A stretch of 64,000 bases of DNA from Vespula vulgaris (GCF_905475345.1 NC_066602.1:2305814-2369813); one strand, 5' to 3'. Counted from the first letter of the stretch, positions 25,379 through 39,068 are shown. Made by a program: numbers and translations. The notes: generated by a model from the sequence alone, not told the origin.

Positions 25379-27900
25379 AAGAGAGAGAGAGAGAGAGAAC
25401 CTTATCTAAAAGTCGAAATCTTTTCGGCTAAATTAAAGTCCTGGACGAATAAAGATTATCAAGATTAAGTAGAAATCTCATTATTTGAAATCTTTTTTGT
25501 TTGCTTCTTCGCCATTTCTTCTTCTTCTTCTTCTTCTTCTTCTTCTTCTTTCATCTCGTTTGTTAAATAAGCCGAAGAAAAATTTTCTGTTTTTTAGTCA
25601 TCGATAAATAAAAAATGACGAAGAAAATTTTTTCTTTAAAAAGTAAGATCGCTCATGAATATCTAAGAGAATAATAGTAAACGTCTTGAATACTTCGTCT
25701 ATACATACATACATATATACATACATATCATCCATATATAAATACATACATATATACATACATATGTATGTTACGTATATGTATATATAGTTTCGACAAC
25801 ATCTCCTTTCCTGTCTCTTGGCAATCCTGTTAACTTCCATGGTGTGCCATCGTTGCTTCGTATGGCAGCCACACACAATATCCTCTTACACGTAAAATAA
25901 GCTAGGCGACGATATTACCAGGAATATACCCTTCCCCTAAAACTTAAGTCTCCCCTCGCCTTACCTACAACTCGGAATCTGATTATTAAGGAGTTCGCTA
26001 ACGGGTAGTATCATCGGTGAAAGGCCTGAATCTTCTTCCCTCGTCTCGAGATCAAATTTCACAGGACAACGCCAGCTGCTTCACAATAGCTTCGAGTAAA
26101 TCTTAAACGAAATAAGCTACTACTATATAGATCAACATCGGTTAGACTAGGATCTTGATCTAAGGAGCTATTTAAAACTAGGATTATCCCAAGACCTTAA
26201 TAGAGAATCTTAACAGATATCTTCTCTTGATAAAATCTATAAACGTCCTATGAAAAATTAATGAATTTATCTATTGAAATGCGTTGACAGTAATTGAACA
26301 AACGAAATAATGAGGAAGATCGAATGAAAATAGACCAAAATGGATAACATCAAAAGAGATAAATATATAATAAATAGATAGATAGATAGATAGATAGATA
26401 GTTGAATGGATGGATAGGTGAATGGATGGATGAATAGATAGATGGATGGATAGACAAGAAAGGATGAAAATGAAATAACTACGGTCTCTAGAATCTATGT
26501 GCGTGTATAGTATACGATCATAATCAAGAAGCTAGAAACGTAATCCCTTGAAACCTATAGTCGTGACATACACAGGTTAGTTGCGAACAAAGCATAAATC
26601 ACAAAGCACCGAACATTCGTTACACGGTATGTGGACCATGAAATGCACCACATTCTCTCCAACTATTCTCTCTTCGTATTTGTATCAATGTGTATACCTT
26701 TATCACTGGGCAACTATATATACACACACACATCACGTACATAGGACACGTACATTCTCACACATCTACATTTATACGCATACGTAAACGTATACGTATT
26801 AACAATTACAAATAATAGACTATATGGAAACTTTTGCGTACGTAGGCACTTAAGACCACACACACATATAAATACATACGTACATACATATATATACTTA
26901 GATACCTGCAAACATAGATGTACGCTAGAAACATAGTACGGTCTACGAAACAGGAACTACCTCTGATTGGATCGAGTATTATTTACCGAGTACGAAACAC
27001 GCTGAAATGATCATGGATTCTTTTGTCTGACAAAAATGATCGTACGTTTACTATTTTACGAAGAAACGTATGCCTTCGAGATAACGTTTATATCCTTTGT
27101 CGTATCGGTTCCACTTTCGTTTAATCTCATTCTTTTTCTCTCTCTCTCTCTCTCTTTATTTCGATCAATCGTTTCTCATCCTTTCTCTCCCCCTTTCGTA
27201 GCCCCCATAGTACACGTTCTATTTGAAGGTCTCTTATATTAGGATCGAAGTCCTTCCGAACAATAGAAACTTTCGAGGATGGTCTAAATGAGCCGATGCG
27301 AGCGGAATACGAGACACGAACGCGCGTGATAGGATGCACAAATGAGAGTTCCTCGTTGAATTTTTATCGCTCGATCGATATGAAAATACTCGTGGATAGT
27401 GGATAGTAGAATGGATAGATACATAGGATAGTTCGGTTAAAATACGTCGTCGACGAAATAAAAGTATTAATACGAGTATTGCTACTGAAATAATCTCAAT
27501 AACAAAATAAAATAATAAATAAAAAAAAAAAGAAAAAGAAAGAAAGAAAAACAAACGTTCGAACGATAGAATAACGACGATAAATATTACTATAATAGAA
27601 CAAAAAAATGTACGAATGAAAAAAAGAGAGGAATCGTTCGATCTATACGTAGAAATATATACATATATAAAGAAAGAAAAGAAAGAAAAAAAAAAGGGAA
27701 GAAGTAGAAGAAGAAAAAAAAAAACCTACTTAAAATTTCCCTTAAGTTTGTTCATAATATAGATTAACGCGTATACACCCATAAAAGAGAGAAAGATAGA
27801 GAAATAGAGAAATAGAGAAATAGAGAAATAGAGATAGAGAGACATACGTTTTCTTTTTTCTTTCTACTCGTTAGTGAAACATACCGAGATAACACGGAAC
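24310..27900. other. Gene-free stretch
   Basis: TTA, CTT, GATA/GGAT and TACA microsatellites alternate with unique patches (24.47-24.75 and 25.8-26.2 kb). No supportable exon was recognised in them. Confidence 0.5.
24887..24958. repeat. (TTA)n microsatellite
   Basis: About 23 TTA units with one TTG. It reads as poly-Tyr on +, the cause of an apparent frame. Confidence 0.95.
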
Positions 27901-27944
27901 CATGCTACATGGTTAATGAGTCCAAGGCCTCGTTATACATCTTT

Positions 27945-28131
27945 CTTTCTCTTTTCTTTTTCTTTTCCTTTTCCATTTCCTTTTCCTTTATTTCGTCCTT
28001 TTTCCTTTCTTTTTTTTTTGTTTCTTTTTTTTTGTTTCTTTTTTTTTCTTTTCCTCTTTTCCTTCTTCTTTTTCTTTTCTTTGCGTTTCCCTTTTCCTTT
28101 CTCCTTTTTCCTTTTCGTTTCTTTTTTGCAG
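27945..28131 (+). repeat. Long pyrimidine-rich mirror-type tract
   Basis: Nearly all bases are T or C for about 185 nt, mostly TTTTCC/TTTC words with a few interruptions. The upstream 27.5-27.8 kb is purine-rich on +. Such tracts can form intramolecular triplexes; that is known of the sequence class and not shown here. Confidence 0.6.
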
Positions 28132-28175
28132 TCCAGCCACACTCAACTACGCTGAATGCATAATTACTTATACGT
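28132..28175 (+). other. Weak candidate 44-nt mini-exon after a long pyrimidine tract
   Basis: A ~185-nt nearly pure pyrimidine run ends in CGTTTCTTTTTTGCAG at 28131. After 44 nt a GTAAGC donor-like site follows (28176). Both sites fit consensus well, but no coding meaning was found and chance is possible in pyrimidine-rich DNA. Confidence 0.15.
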
Positions 28176-28740
28176 GTAAGCGCATATTTATAATCGCGAA
28201 ACCCTCGAGCGAGCGGTCGTTGCAATTAAGCAGAATTAATAATCTATGTGTCCCGGGCGAGAAATTAACAGATCCTCCCTCTCTCCCACCCACCCACCCC
28301 CCTACTCTTTCTCCTCTTCGTCTCATCGGCCTTTCTCTTCTCTATCTTTCTCTCGGTGCAAAGGCGAAAGTTCGACCCTCTCTCTCTCTCTCTCTCTCCC
28401 TCTCTTTTTACCACCCTACCAACCACCCATCTTCCTAACCACCCACCCTTCTTCCCTTCCCCCTCTCCTACCTCCTATCCTACTCCTCCCTTTTCTCTTC
28501 CTCTATCGCTATGTAGGTAATTACTTTTTAAAGCTGTATGAATTGTTAAGCTGGATAACAGGACGTGCGCGCATGCATACTGATAACAAGTTCGACGTGA
28601 AAAATGAGCGCAAGGAGTGAACGTCGGGCGAGTTAATTATTCGACAAGGTTTTCCTCAAAATCAAGGATGCCACAGCATCCACTAGGATTATTATTCTGG
28701 CATAAAGGGAATTCAATTCTCTTCTTTTTTCTTTACTTTT

Positions 28741-28786
<46 letters not shown>

Positions 28787-28991
28787 CTTTTTCTCTTTTT
28801 CTTTTTTTTTTTTTTTTTTTTTAATACACAAAGAAGTTAAAACGTTGTCCTCGTAATTTTTTATATGTATATATAATATAACACATATTTGTTTGCGAAA
28901 ATCAAAGACCGTAGAGTATATACACATATGAACATATTTTTATTGCATTTCCGATATTATTCATACAATATAAATGCGAGATATTTTAGAT

Positions 28992-28992
28992 G

Positions 28993-29028
<36 letters not shown>

Positions 29029-29033
29029 TGTAT
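28992..29033. repeat. (TATG)n microsatellite
   Basis: About nine TATG units abutting the left end of the 29.0-kb MITE-like element. Confidence 0.9.
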
Positions 29034-29561
29034 ACAGAATGTCCAAAACAATTAGGACCAAACTTATATCACGCATTATTATTGAGGTCAAACAGACGAA
29101 AACAATTCGTATAAATTTGATATCTCAAAAATGTTTCATTCGAAAGATATATGCTTTTAAAGATATTTATCATTTATTATCAAAATGCTGGCTTTATCAA
29201 AAATGCAGGTTTCCATTCGTCGAATTAATGATTTCCGACTGAACTCTTTCAAATATTAATCCAACTCTATCGGAAATAATAGTTAATGCATTTTCGATAC
29301 ATCCCCGAAGTTCATCTTTTGTAAACAATAACTATCATTGACGATTATAATACCTATACGAAAAAAAAGAAAAAGTAAAAAAAAAAAAAAAGAAACAAAA
29401 AGAAAAAAAAATTCAATTCGAACATATTTTTATAATCATCGCAATAAATCATAAACATCATTCCGATCAAGCATTTTCGTATAAACAGAATTATACAAAC
29501 TTTCTTTCACCATTTCACCTAACTAATACTTTGGTCTCAAACTTTTTCGATAGCCCGTATA
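29031..29561. mobile_element. Degenerate MITE-like element with 32-bp imperfect inverted repeats
   Basis: The left end 29031-29062 (TATACAGAATGTCCAAAACA...) and the reverse complement of 29530-29561 (TATACGGGCTATCGAAAAAG...) agree at 22 of 32 positions, including the outer TATAC and the inner GACCAAA. The outermost TA could be a target duplication, as in Tc1/mariner elements. The 531-bp interior is AT-rich, carries an A-rich run (29360-29410) and has no transposase frame. The left end abuts a (TATG)n repeat, a possible insertion point. The Tc1/mariner affinity is inference from the TA and end style only. Confidence 0.45.
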
Positions 29562-30004
29562 AACAATCGATAAGAAAATGTGGAATTATAAAAAAGAAAA
29601 AAAAAACAAAAATAATCGAGAAATTGATTTGATAGAATCCGTTGTATCGATTGAACGATAATCCGTATCGTCATTAAATACCGAATACGTCTATTATTCA
29701 TTGATAGAAATGTGAAGTGTTTAAAGGATTGGGAGCGTGGAGGGAGGTTAGGAAGAATAAAAAGCAAAGTATTCAATATTCGTAAAGCTACATATAGAAA
29801 ATGTCCAATTAAGTTTAAATTACGGTAGGAGAGTGTGGTTAGCCACGGACGCCCAACGTTCGTTGTTGCTGTAAAACGAGGAAATGGTGAATAATATGGT
29901 AATTTGATTATCCGTAACATCCGACCAGCAATTGGATAACTGTGGCGAGTCTCGGGGTATTGTTGCCGGCACAAAGGATACACTCGACGGTAATACAAGG
30001 AAAG

Positions 30005-30041
<37 letters not shown>

Positions 30042-30436
30042 TCTCTCTGACTGTCTATCTCTCTCTCTCTGTCTCTCTTTACCTCCCTTCCTCTGTCTCT
30101 CTCTTCCATGTCCAGCCCAGTCCAGCCTCTTAGGAACGTGTAATTGGTCTAAGGGATCCACAAAGTCCGATTCGAATATCCACCCAGGCGAATTAATCTC
30201 TGTGTACTACAAATTCGACAGCAGACTTCAGCTTTCTATGTCTATCTCTATCTTTAGCTTTCCATCTCGCTCTTACTCATTCTTTCTTTCTTTCTTCTTC
30301 TCTTTCTTTTTCTGTTCTTGTTTGGTTTTATTTCTCGGGAGAGTAAAGTTTGACGAGGTAGATCTGTGCATATGTATAGTTTTTGTTTAATTATATTTTG
30401 TTGTGTTTGGTATGATGATTATGTTCCATGATTACG

Positions 30437-30640
30437 TTATAAACATATTACAATATACGCGTGTGTATGTGTGTGTTTGTCTGTATTACATCCTATGTTT
30501 TATATATATATATATATATGTCTGTTTGTACAATATAGAATTATAAATATGTATTACAATATATGTGTATATGCGTTACAATATTTGTATGTATGTAAAA
30601 TATAGAATCATAAATTGTATTACAACACACACACGCGCGC
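30437..30640. repeat. Degenerate short tandem duplication with TG/TA microsatellite
   Basis: Three related copies (TATAAACATATTACAATATA at 30440; ATAGAATTATAAATATGTAT at 30534; ATAGAATCATAAATTGTAT at 30601) are each followed by TG-, TA- or CA-type repeats. Confidence 0.4.
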
Positions 30641-31465
30641 GCATACGTATATATGTATATATGCTTTTTATATTTTAAAGTAGAAATAAAAAGAAAAAGA
30701 AAGATAGAGAGAGAAAGAGAGAAAGAAAAGTTTATGTACAAGAATTAGTGTCGCACCGTAAACTTTCAGGAAGGTAATCTGAAATGTTTAATGTCTAAGA
30801 CGAAGACAGAACGAATGTTGCGACAAAGATGAAAGAAGAAGAATCAGCTGTCGTCGTTGCATAAAACGAAGTGACTCTTATCTTAATTCGTTATTCGCGG
30901 CGTGGACAATTTTCCAAGACGCGAGCGCAGTCTCGTTTCGAGTTGTGACGAATGGACATTTTACACAACCTTCCAACGAAAATTAGTCCTAATGAGAAAT
31001 TTAATTAACGAAATGAAAAGTAAAACGTCACGACGTTTTTCCCTTATTCAAAAGTTCTTTTTTTTTCTATTTTCGATTAAGACGAATTTCGATCACGACG
31101 AGCTCTTGCACGATTTTCCTTTTATTTTATTTATTTACTTATTTATTTCTCGAATTTTTTAAAAATCTTTTCTTTCCTTTATCGTTAAAAAAAAAAAAAA
31201 GAAAAGAAAATAATGGAACATTAAACGTACGATAAAGTGTCCAACCTCTTTAATATATTCATCAAAATATTTCTCTATCTCCCATTGCATTTTATTTTAA
31301 TTTTAAAAAAGAAACTCGCTGTTTTTTTTCTTGCATTTTTTTTTTTTTTTTTAAATAAAATCCTATTACCTGGAAAGCTTCGAATACCGTAGAAGATTAT
31401 TTCCTTTTTATGAGAGTCTCGATCGAAGGAAATTCAGTTAAATCGACTCGACTAATCGGGCAACC

Positions 31466-31467
<2 letters not shown>

Positions 31468-31521
<54 letters not shown>
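31468..31521. repeat. (CT)n microsatellite
   Basis: About 26 CT units. Confidence 0.95.
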
Positions 31522-31524
<3 letters not shown>

Positions 31525-33151
31525 AAACTCTCTATCTCTCTCGAGTACGCATATAAACGTGGACGAGCGATTTGGCAGAATCACTTTCTACAAGAGGCGT
31601 CTCGATTAAACGAGAAGTAATCAAGTAAACGACGTTACAAGCGCTCGTCGGTAATCGAGAAACTTCTCGCGATTTTCGCGATAACCTGCTGTCGATTCAC
31701 TTTTGAACCTAAAATTTCATGCGTATGACGTTTCCATGTGAACTAATTTAATATCACTACTATCACTACTACTATTACTACTACTACTACTACTAATAAT
31801 AATAATAATATGATAAATGTATCCCAAGAGAGATAAAAACGGATGACATCCTTTCAAACGATTATCATACATAGAAAAAGAAAAGGAAGAAAGAAAAATT
31901 AGATGTGATGGGAGAAAAAGAAAAAGAATTAGATATACAAAATTGAGAAAAAAAGAATTATGCGAAAGAAAAAAAAGAGAAGAAGAATAAACAAATCAGA
32001 TATAAAAATAAAACAAAAATTCAGAGAAAAGAGATTCTACATGCAGAAGAAGAAAAAGAAAACAAAAAAAAAAAAGAAAAAGAGAGGAAAGAAAATTTGG
32101 ATATCCTCCTATGTATGTTCGATTTAATTGATATAAATTGCAATAGAAAAATATTCTATTCATCGAAATTCGAACAGTAGTGAATGGACGGGATGGGCTG
32201 AAGGGTGGTGAGCTTACTTTCGTATATGGAAGAGAAAAAGTAAATAATACATTTTTTGCTTGGTTTCGTGAAATGAATATAGAAAAGGGAACTTCTCTCT
32301 TTCTCTCATTCTCTCCTACTCTTTATTCCTTTCTCTCTTTTCTTTTTGATCCCTCTCTTTTTCATGGGGTCGGTTCAATCATCGATATATTCCGTGAAAC
32401 AACCAGCCACGCTTCGTTTATTTCCCCCTTGATCTCTTATTTCTTTGTACGGTATCGGCATATGAAAGTTTATTAACGAAATCGGTCAATACGATATTAA
32501 AAAAATCAAGAAGGAAAGAGTTAAGGGTTGGAGTAATTAGAAAAAAAAAAGAACAAAAATAGAAATAAAAAGATAATAGGAAAAAGTGAAGAAATAGTTC
32601 GGCCAACGGAGCAGCTGCATTACTTTGTTTCGCAAAATGCAATCGGTTTTTGTTACATTTTTCTTTTACATATATATATATGTATATATGTATATACACG
32701 TATATGAATATATATATACTAAATATATATACCTTTTTTTCTTCTTCTTCTTCTTCTTTCGCCACGTACCTGTAGAGATGAAAAATGCATTACTTACTTT
32801 CCTAGACGTAGGTACATACATACATACTCAAACAACGTTCTCCTTTTTTACAAAAGCCCGTGTCGTGTAAGCTACGGTTAAAACGATGCCAAGAATTCTT
32901 TTCGCTTTACGGAAAATCGAGTTGTAATTTATTATTCTACCCCTCTCTCTCTCTCTCTCTCTCTCTTTTTCTCTTCCAGCATCGTATCTCGCTGTCCTTC
33001 TCTTGCTTTCGTATCTCGAAAAAAAATTTCTACCATCAATCGAAAAATACAAATGCAATTTGTTTATACTTTCGAGGTAACGAGTTTAAAACGATTATAA
33101 TTCGCAGAATCGTCAATCGTTCCCTTTGACAAATAATTTCTTTACTAACGC

Positions 33152-33199
<48 letters not shown>

Positions 33200-36101
33200 C
33201 GTTAGATAAAAATTATTTATTTCGCTTAGATTTAATTTCGACGAATCTCTTTAGTTAAGAATCCTATTCTATTCTAAATATTTCATCATTTTATTCGAAA
33301 TATTATTATTCGATTCTTATTATTACGAACCTTTTTTTTTCATTTCTTTTCGTTCCTTAGATAATTAGCCCTCTTTTCACGATTTAATAAATTCGACGAT
33401 AATTACGTAGACCGTCCCTCTCGACGATATAATTTAACTTTTAAAATTCTCTTCGTTTTATCTCTCTCTCTCTCTCTCTCTCGCTCGCTCGCTCGCTCGC
33501 TTACCCCGGACGTATCTACGTATATATCACCTTTCAATTTGCATGATAAAGAATTCGATCCGTTCTTGATTATCAATCGTTTTATTTAACTCAAAATTGC
33601 AAAACGTTCGGAACGAACGATTCTGAATTGTTTTTTTCTTCTCTTTCTTTTCCCTTTTCAATTTTAATCTTCCATTATTTATCGTTCTCTCATTCGTTTT
33701 TCTGCCAAATAGCTAACTCTATAATTTATATATCGTATATTAATTAATAAATATAAACGTTGATGAAAATGAAAGAAGAGAAATTATTATACGTAGTGAA
33801 CGAAGGAAGGGTGAGGAAGAGAAGGGATAAAAAAAGATTTGATATGTAGATAGAGAACGATACAGACGTATAGTATTATTTAATATTTGAATGAGAAAAT
33901 ACGTACGAACATTAAATACGTTGATTGCCCAATACGGACTGTACTCCTATAGTAAATAAATCTGATTGGTATGATGCGTGCAGTAAACGCGTTAATCTTT
34001 CTGTTTAATTACGTTTGTTTCGTTAACAAACATTTCTCTCGGATAATTTTTTTTATTCAAGAATCAGCTTAATTCAGGTCCCAGTTGGATCGAATTAAAA
34101 TAAGGGAATAAAAAGTATTTTTCTCTATACTTTCACTATTCATATATTTCTTCAATTTTTATTCTTTCCATATTATCTTTCCTTATTCTCTCATTCTCTC
34201 ATTAACATTTCTAACGCAATATTTTTGGTTGACCTCTTTCTCGTTCTCATCCGCTTAACCTCTTCCATTTCCCTTTGACCCATATTACTCGTTGGGGTGA
34301 GAAAGGGAGAGGGTGTCTCTTTGTCTTTCTCTAATCATTTCATTATTTTCCTTCTATCATGTAATTAGAGAACACACACACGGACACAGACAAAGGAACC
34401 TTTCGATTGGATTTTTTTGTTCTATTCTATTTCTACGAATTCTCTCGCATGATTCATAAATTTGAATTCCCTTTAACGAAATAATATTCCAAACGAGTAC
34501 GGAATATAATTTAACTGTCGATAATCTCGTAAATTTCGGACAAAACTATTTGTACGAAGTACACCGAGAGTTTCCAATTATCACCAACGATAATTGCTTA
34601 ACGTTCGAATATATTCATCGTAATTGGTTATAAACGATTGCTTGTAAACCCGTGAAAAATAATCAGAAGGGTTGGAGAGTTTTGAATAATAATTGCTAAA
34701 ATGTGATTATTCGATTCGAAACGATATTTTGATTTACGAATTAATAATTAATAAAGTCAACGTTAAACGAACGACCTAATTATCTTCTTATTTTATATAT
34801 CGTTGTCGAAATATCTTTATTAGGGGAATAAGGAAAAAGGAAGATGTAATAAAAGGACGAAAAGGAAGTTTTTAGGAAAGAGTAGTAGAGATACTCGAAG
34901 TCCTGGAGGACAAAAGTTTCGTTTCAGTGTCATAGAACTTTCGTAGAAGTTCGTTGTCGACGTTACCGGATCATGTTCAACCTCCAGGATCGTCGAACCG
35001 TTTAATAGACTTACGTTTACGCCAGCAGGAAAGGGTATACCCTACTCATACCTGTTTCATGGTGTAGAATATCTTTTGTTAGATAAGAGAAAACAAGAGG
35101 TTGAATAGTTCAGCTACTACTATCTTAGATATAAAGGTACTGATGCACGTGCGAAAGTGAGATCGCGAAGAAGAAATAATGGAAAATAATGAAAAACAAG
35201 ATTTTATTTCCTTTAGGTAATACAAATCTTTTCTATTTCTCTCTTTTTTAATTATATTATCATTAATTGTTTATTATATTTATTACTATTTTTATTAAAC
35301 TAATTCGAATGTTATTACATTGATTATTAATGATATTATCATTATATCATCATTAATAAATATAATCGTTGAAAAGATCTGAGAATTGTTACGATCGAGT
35401 TGAACGAGTTGAAATGCTAATCAGAAATAATCAAGAAAAGAGGGTAAAGGTACAATTATGAAATACTAATATTTCTCCTAACGGGATATCGTTATTAGAA
35501 TACGAGGCTATCAACCCCGTTTGCAAAGGGGATTAATTAATGGCTTCGTTTAGAAGACTGATACCACCCTTCTCTTCTCGATTGTTTAACTTAACATTAA
35601 GAGGTATCATTCGTCAACCTGTGTGACGCGATAAAGATATTATCATAAGATACCCTTGGATGATAATTAATGCGAAAAATTATGAAGAACGAGAGGAAGA
35701 GGAACAAAGGAAAGAGTAAAAAAAGAAATAAAAAAAAAAAAGGAAAGAAGAAAAGAGAAGAAAAAAAATGTGTTTTACGAGTAAAACGAAAGAACGAACG
35801 AAAATGAACTATAATCGAAAGAATAAATATCTATACGGTGGTGCGAATAGTTACCCGCAGATCGTGTAAACGCGTTCACGAAATTTGCAAGTAAATGGCA
35901 ATTAATCAGTGTCTCGTATGAATCAGGCAAGGCCGTTAATTTGTCATTTCGTGGCGTGACAATTTGCATGGGACCGTTGTCGTTGTTACGCCGCCAACGT
36001 AGCAGCCACGTACGCAAATAATATTTATATTTCTCAGCAAGGATAATACATTCGCTTGCACCCCTGTCGCACCCCTATACGTGGGTATACGTTTACGTGA
36101 C

Positions 36102-36103
<2 letters not shown>

Positions 36104-36148
<45 letters not shown>
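36104..36148. repeat. (AT)n microsatellite
   Basis: About 22 AT units. Confidence 0.9.
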
Positions 36149-36156
<8 letters not shown>

Positions 36157-37544
36157 TTCTATAACTTCCCTATACGAATACACGAGTAATGAAGTACGCA
36201 TAACGTAACCACCTACTCCTGTATAAAGTTACAACGCTTGTAACTTCATACCTACATGGAAAGCATTATCCAACCACGGAATGCCTTTACTATAGAATGT
36301 AATATAACTATATTCGATAAAGTAACAACGTGTGCCATCTGACACGGTTTAACTGTGACCATTTTTTTCTAGGAAATTTTTCTTTTTTTTCCCTCTTTTT
36401 TCTCTCTCTCTCTCTATTTTTTTTTTTTTTATTCAACACACCAACGATAAGCTCTCTTTTCAAACTGTTCAACGATAATGTTACCATCGAACGTTATAAT
36501 TCGATCCTAAAAAAAGGATACTTCATCTCGATTAAAGGACCATTCAATTATTTTTGATCTTGACAATATTATTTTCATTCGTATGTTCGTTCGTTCCTTT
36601 TCGTTCATCAAATTGACATAAGTATTTTGATACGATACTGTAATTACATGTATAATGTTTCTGGAAATTCTTCGTAGATTAATTTATCTTACTCTTTATA
36701 AATTTATGAATAGCCTTCTACGTTGCTCTGTGTACTTCGATTATCGTTCACTACCTTCCCTTTTGAACTCTCAACAATAAGCGCTTTTAAATAGAAATAA
36801 GAAGTTAGCAGATGAAATTAATCTTCCGAGTATTGCTGAAAGAAAGAGAAAGAGAAAGAAAGAGAGAGAGAGAGAGATCGAAGGAGAGAATTCTCTCTTC
36901 CGATCTTTTCCAATAACAACCGGAATTCAAGACGATTTTCTCCTTGGAGAAGAAAAAGAAGAAAAAGAAAGAAAAAAGAGAGAAAAGAAAAAAGAAAAGA
37001 AAAGAAAAAATAGAAGAAGAAGAAGAAAAGGTAAATAGAGCATTGATTTCATTTTCTTTTATTATTTCTATCGCCTTCGTTCTTTCTAAACGCGGTTGCC
37101 GTTGAAAGAAAATTTCATATAAATTTTGATATAAATACATTTTAATAGGGAAAATATTACGAACGCATTTATTTACGGAATGCAAACGATCCATTATATT
37201 ACATCGACGTCGTAGATAATTTTAATCTACATTAATGATATTCCAGTATCTCATTTATCCAGTGTAAAAACGCTTGATAAACACTTTATATCCTTCCTTC
37301 CTTCCTTCCTATATATATTTTTTTTTTCTTTTATTTTCTCTTTCTTTCCTTTTTTCTATTTATCGAAAGCTCATTAAAAACACGCCATTATCTTTAATAC
37401 GCGAGCAACGAGTTTGATGTCTTTTAAACCTGGCCCACCTCTGACGCAAGTAAACCACTCATTAATGGTACGTTAACATGATTATCTCCCTTCTATCCTT
37501 TGTGTTCCGCGATATTATACATTTTATCCTTAGAACGTTCCTTC

Positions 37545-37586
<42 letters not shown>

Positions 37587-38277
37587 ATCTCTATCTCTCT
37601 CTTTACCTCTCTTTCGTTCTACCAAAGCTTTTTATAAAGCGAAGCGAGGGTAAAAATAAAGTTTTACAGGGCTGTTAGAGAAAGAGAGAGAAAGAGAGAG
37701 AGAGAGAGAAAGAAAGAGAAAAAGGGTGCACGATGAAGAAGAATAAAAAGAGAAAGATGTATATATATATATATAGAAAGAAAGAACTGTCGAAGTGAAG
37801 AGAACGATTGTGCGTTGTCGATGTTAACGGTAAACATCTTCCGATAAACTTTCCAAATATTTCACGAAAATTTTCAATACTTTCGATAAGGAAAATAGCT
37901 CACTTTGGTAAGCGTTAAACGTAAATGGAAATGGTGGAAGTGGGCCGGGGTGAGAAAGAAATAGAAAGTTCGTGGGAAAATCTGTTGTAGATTCTGTACG
38001 AAGTATTACTATATTTTTATGGGTTTGATGTGTGTCAATCACGGGTATAGAGGATGTATATAGACGTACAGGATGTTTCAAAAATATCTTGAAAACGTAC
38101 GTACGTACATACATACGGCGTAGTAGCGTTAACTCACATTTTTCGGAAAAAAAAAATAAATAATAAAACAAAATAAAAAAAGGAAAAGAAAAAAGTTTTG
38201 CGATTGTTTGCTCGTACTTTATATATTTACAAGTTGTTTTTTCTTTTTTTTTTTGTGAATGTTGTGAAATTGAATAC

Positions 38278-38426
38278 TTTTTAGCCTTTGTTTTTCTTGC
38301 TCGTTTTGTTTTTTGAGAAACCCATCGACGTCGAAATCGCGTTCCCCGTTTGGAATACAAATCAATGACGAAGGTTAGGTCTTTTCCGTCCGAATTAGCA
38401 AACTTGAATAATTCATCCGAGGATGT
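38278..38426 (-). other. Candidate minus-strand exon inside the longest open frame (37824-38618)
   Basis: The 264-codon minus-strand frame at 37824-38618 is the longest in the window. Part of it is low complexity (TCTATC-type and poly-A/T tracts). The middle is not: after a pyrimidine-rich run and CTGCCAG (acceptor-like, ending 38427) it reads SSDELFKFANSDGKDLTFVI and continues through a basic stretch (RGTRFRRRWVSQKTKRARK). A weak GTATTC donor would end the exon near 38278, but the frame also continues without it. No family was recognised. It could be an exon of an unknown gene, a decayed gene or chance. Confidence 0.25.
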
Positions 38427-39047
38427 CTGGCAGCTAGAAGGATAGAGAGAGATAGACAGACAGATAGAGAGAGAAAGAGAATGCACAGTAGAGTGATACA
38501 AAGAGAGATAGGCAGAGAAGCAGAAATTGCATCGGTTGTAGACGGTGTGTTTGATCCTGAGCATGTAATTTAGCTTACTTGGCGCTAATGAAGGAACTCC
38601 GTATACATTTGCTTGCATATATATATGTATATATATATATGGTTAATTTCAATGTTGTATTTCGGATAATACGAGGAAGAGGCGCCAACTGACAAACGAA
38701 CTTGTACGCGAGTATACATCGCAAAGAAATGAACTATGACAAAGAGAAAGACAGTAAAGGAGAAGAGAATCGATGGACAGCTCGTGGAATCGAGAGATCG
38801 TTCGATTAATTTCGTATATTCCGAAAGGCTCGAGCTATCGTTTGAATAGAAGAGAAGAGGAAGTTCCTATGTTGTATCGAGAAGTGAGTTTGGTAGAGAA
38901 GGAAAGCAAATTATTGTCATATCGGGTCGATAATTGAGCATAGGCGGGCTCTAATGAACCGAATTTGGCTCGTCGACTCTTCTCGTGGGTTGCTGCAACC
39001 AAAGCAATTACGATCCGACCAAAGAGAGAGAGAGAGAGAGAGGTTTG

Positions 39048-39068
39048 GCTCGATGCTAGACATCGAGC
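39048..39068. repeat. 8-bp perfect hairpin
   Basis: GCTCGATG, CTAGA, CATCGAGC: two perfect 8-bp arms with a 5-nt loop, just after a GA tract. Confidence 0.4.

Larger units (their letters stand above)
29562..38277. other. Gene-free stretch
   Basis: Includes TC tracts (30.0, 31.47, 32.95, 33.46 and 37.56 kb), purine-rich DNA at 31.86-32.1 and 36.84-37.03 kb, a CGCT run at 33.48 kb, a GGGTATACCC palindrome at 35033, and long unique AT-rich DNA at 33.5-36 kb. No gene recognised. Confidence 0.5.

Noticed and set aside
27905..28225. 106-codon Lys/Glu-rich minus-strand frame
   Set aside because: It is the complement of the long pyrimidine tract.
29537..30109. 190-codon minus-strand frame
   Set aside because: One part is Arg-Glu from a TC/GA tract, and the far end overlaps the right end of the MITE-like element. 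Nothing recognisable in the middle.
38066..38096. ACAGGATGTTTCAAAAATAT as a transposon end
   Set aside because: It resembles the left end of the 29.0-kb element, but no matching inverted end was found nearby.
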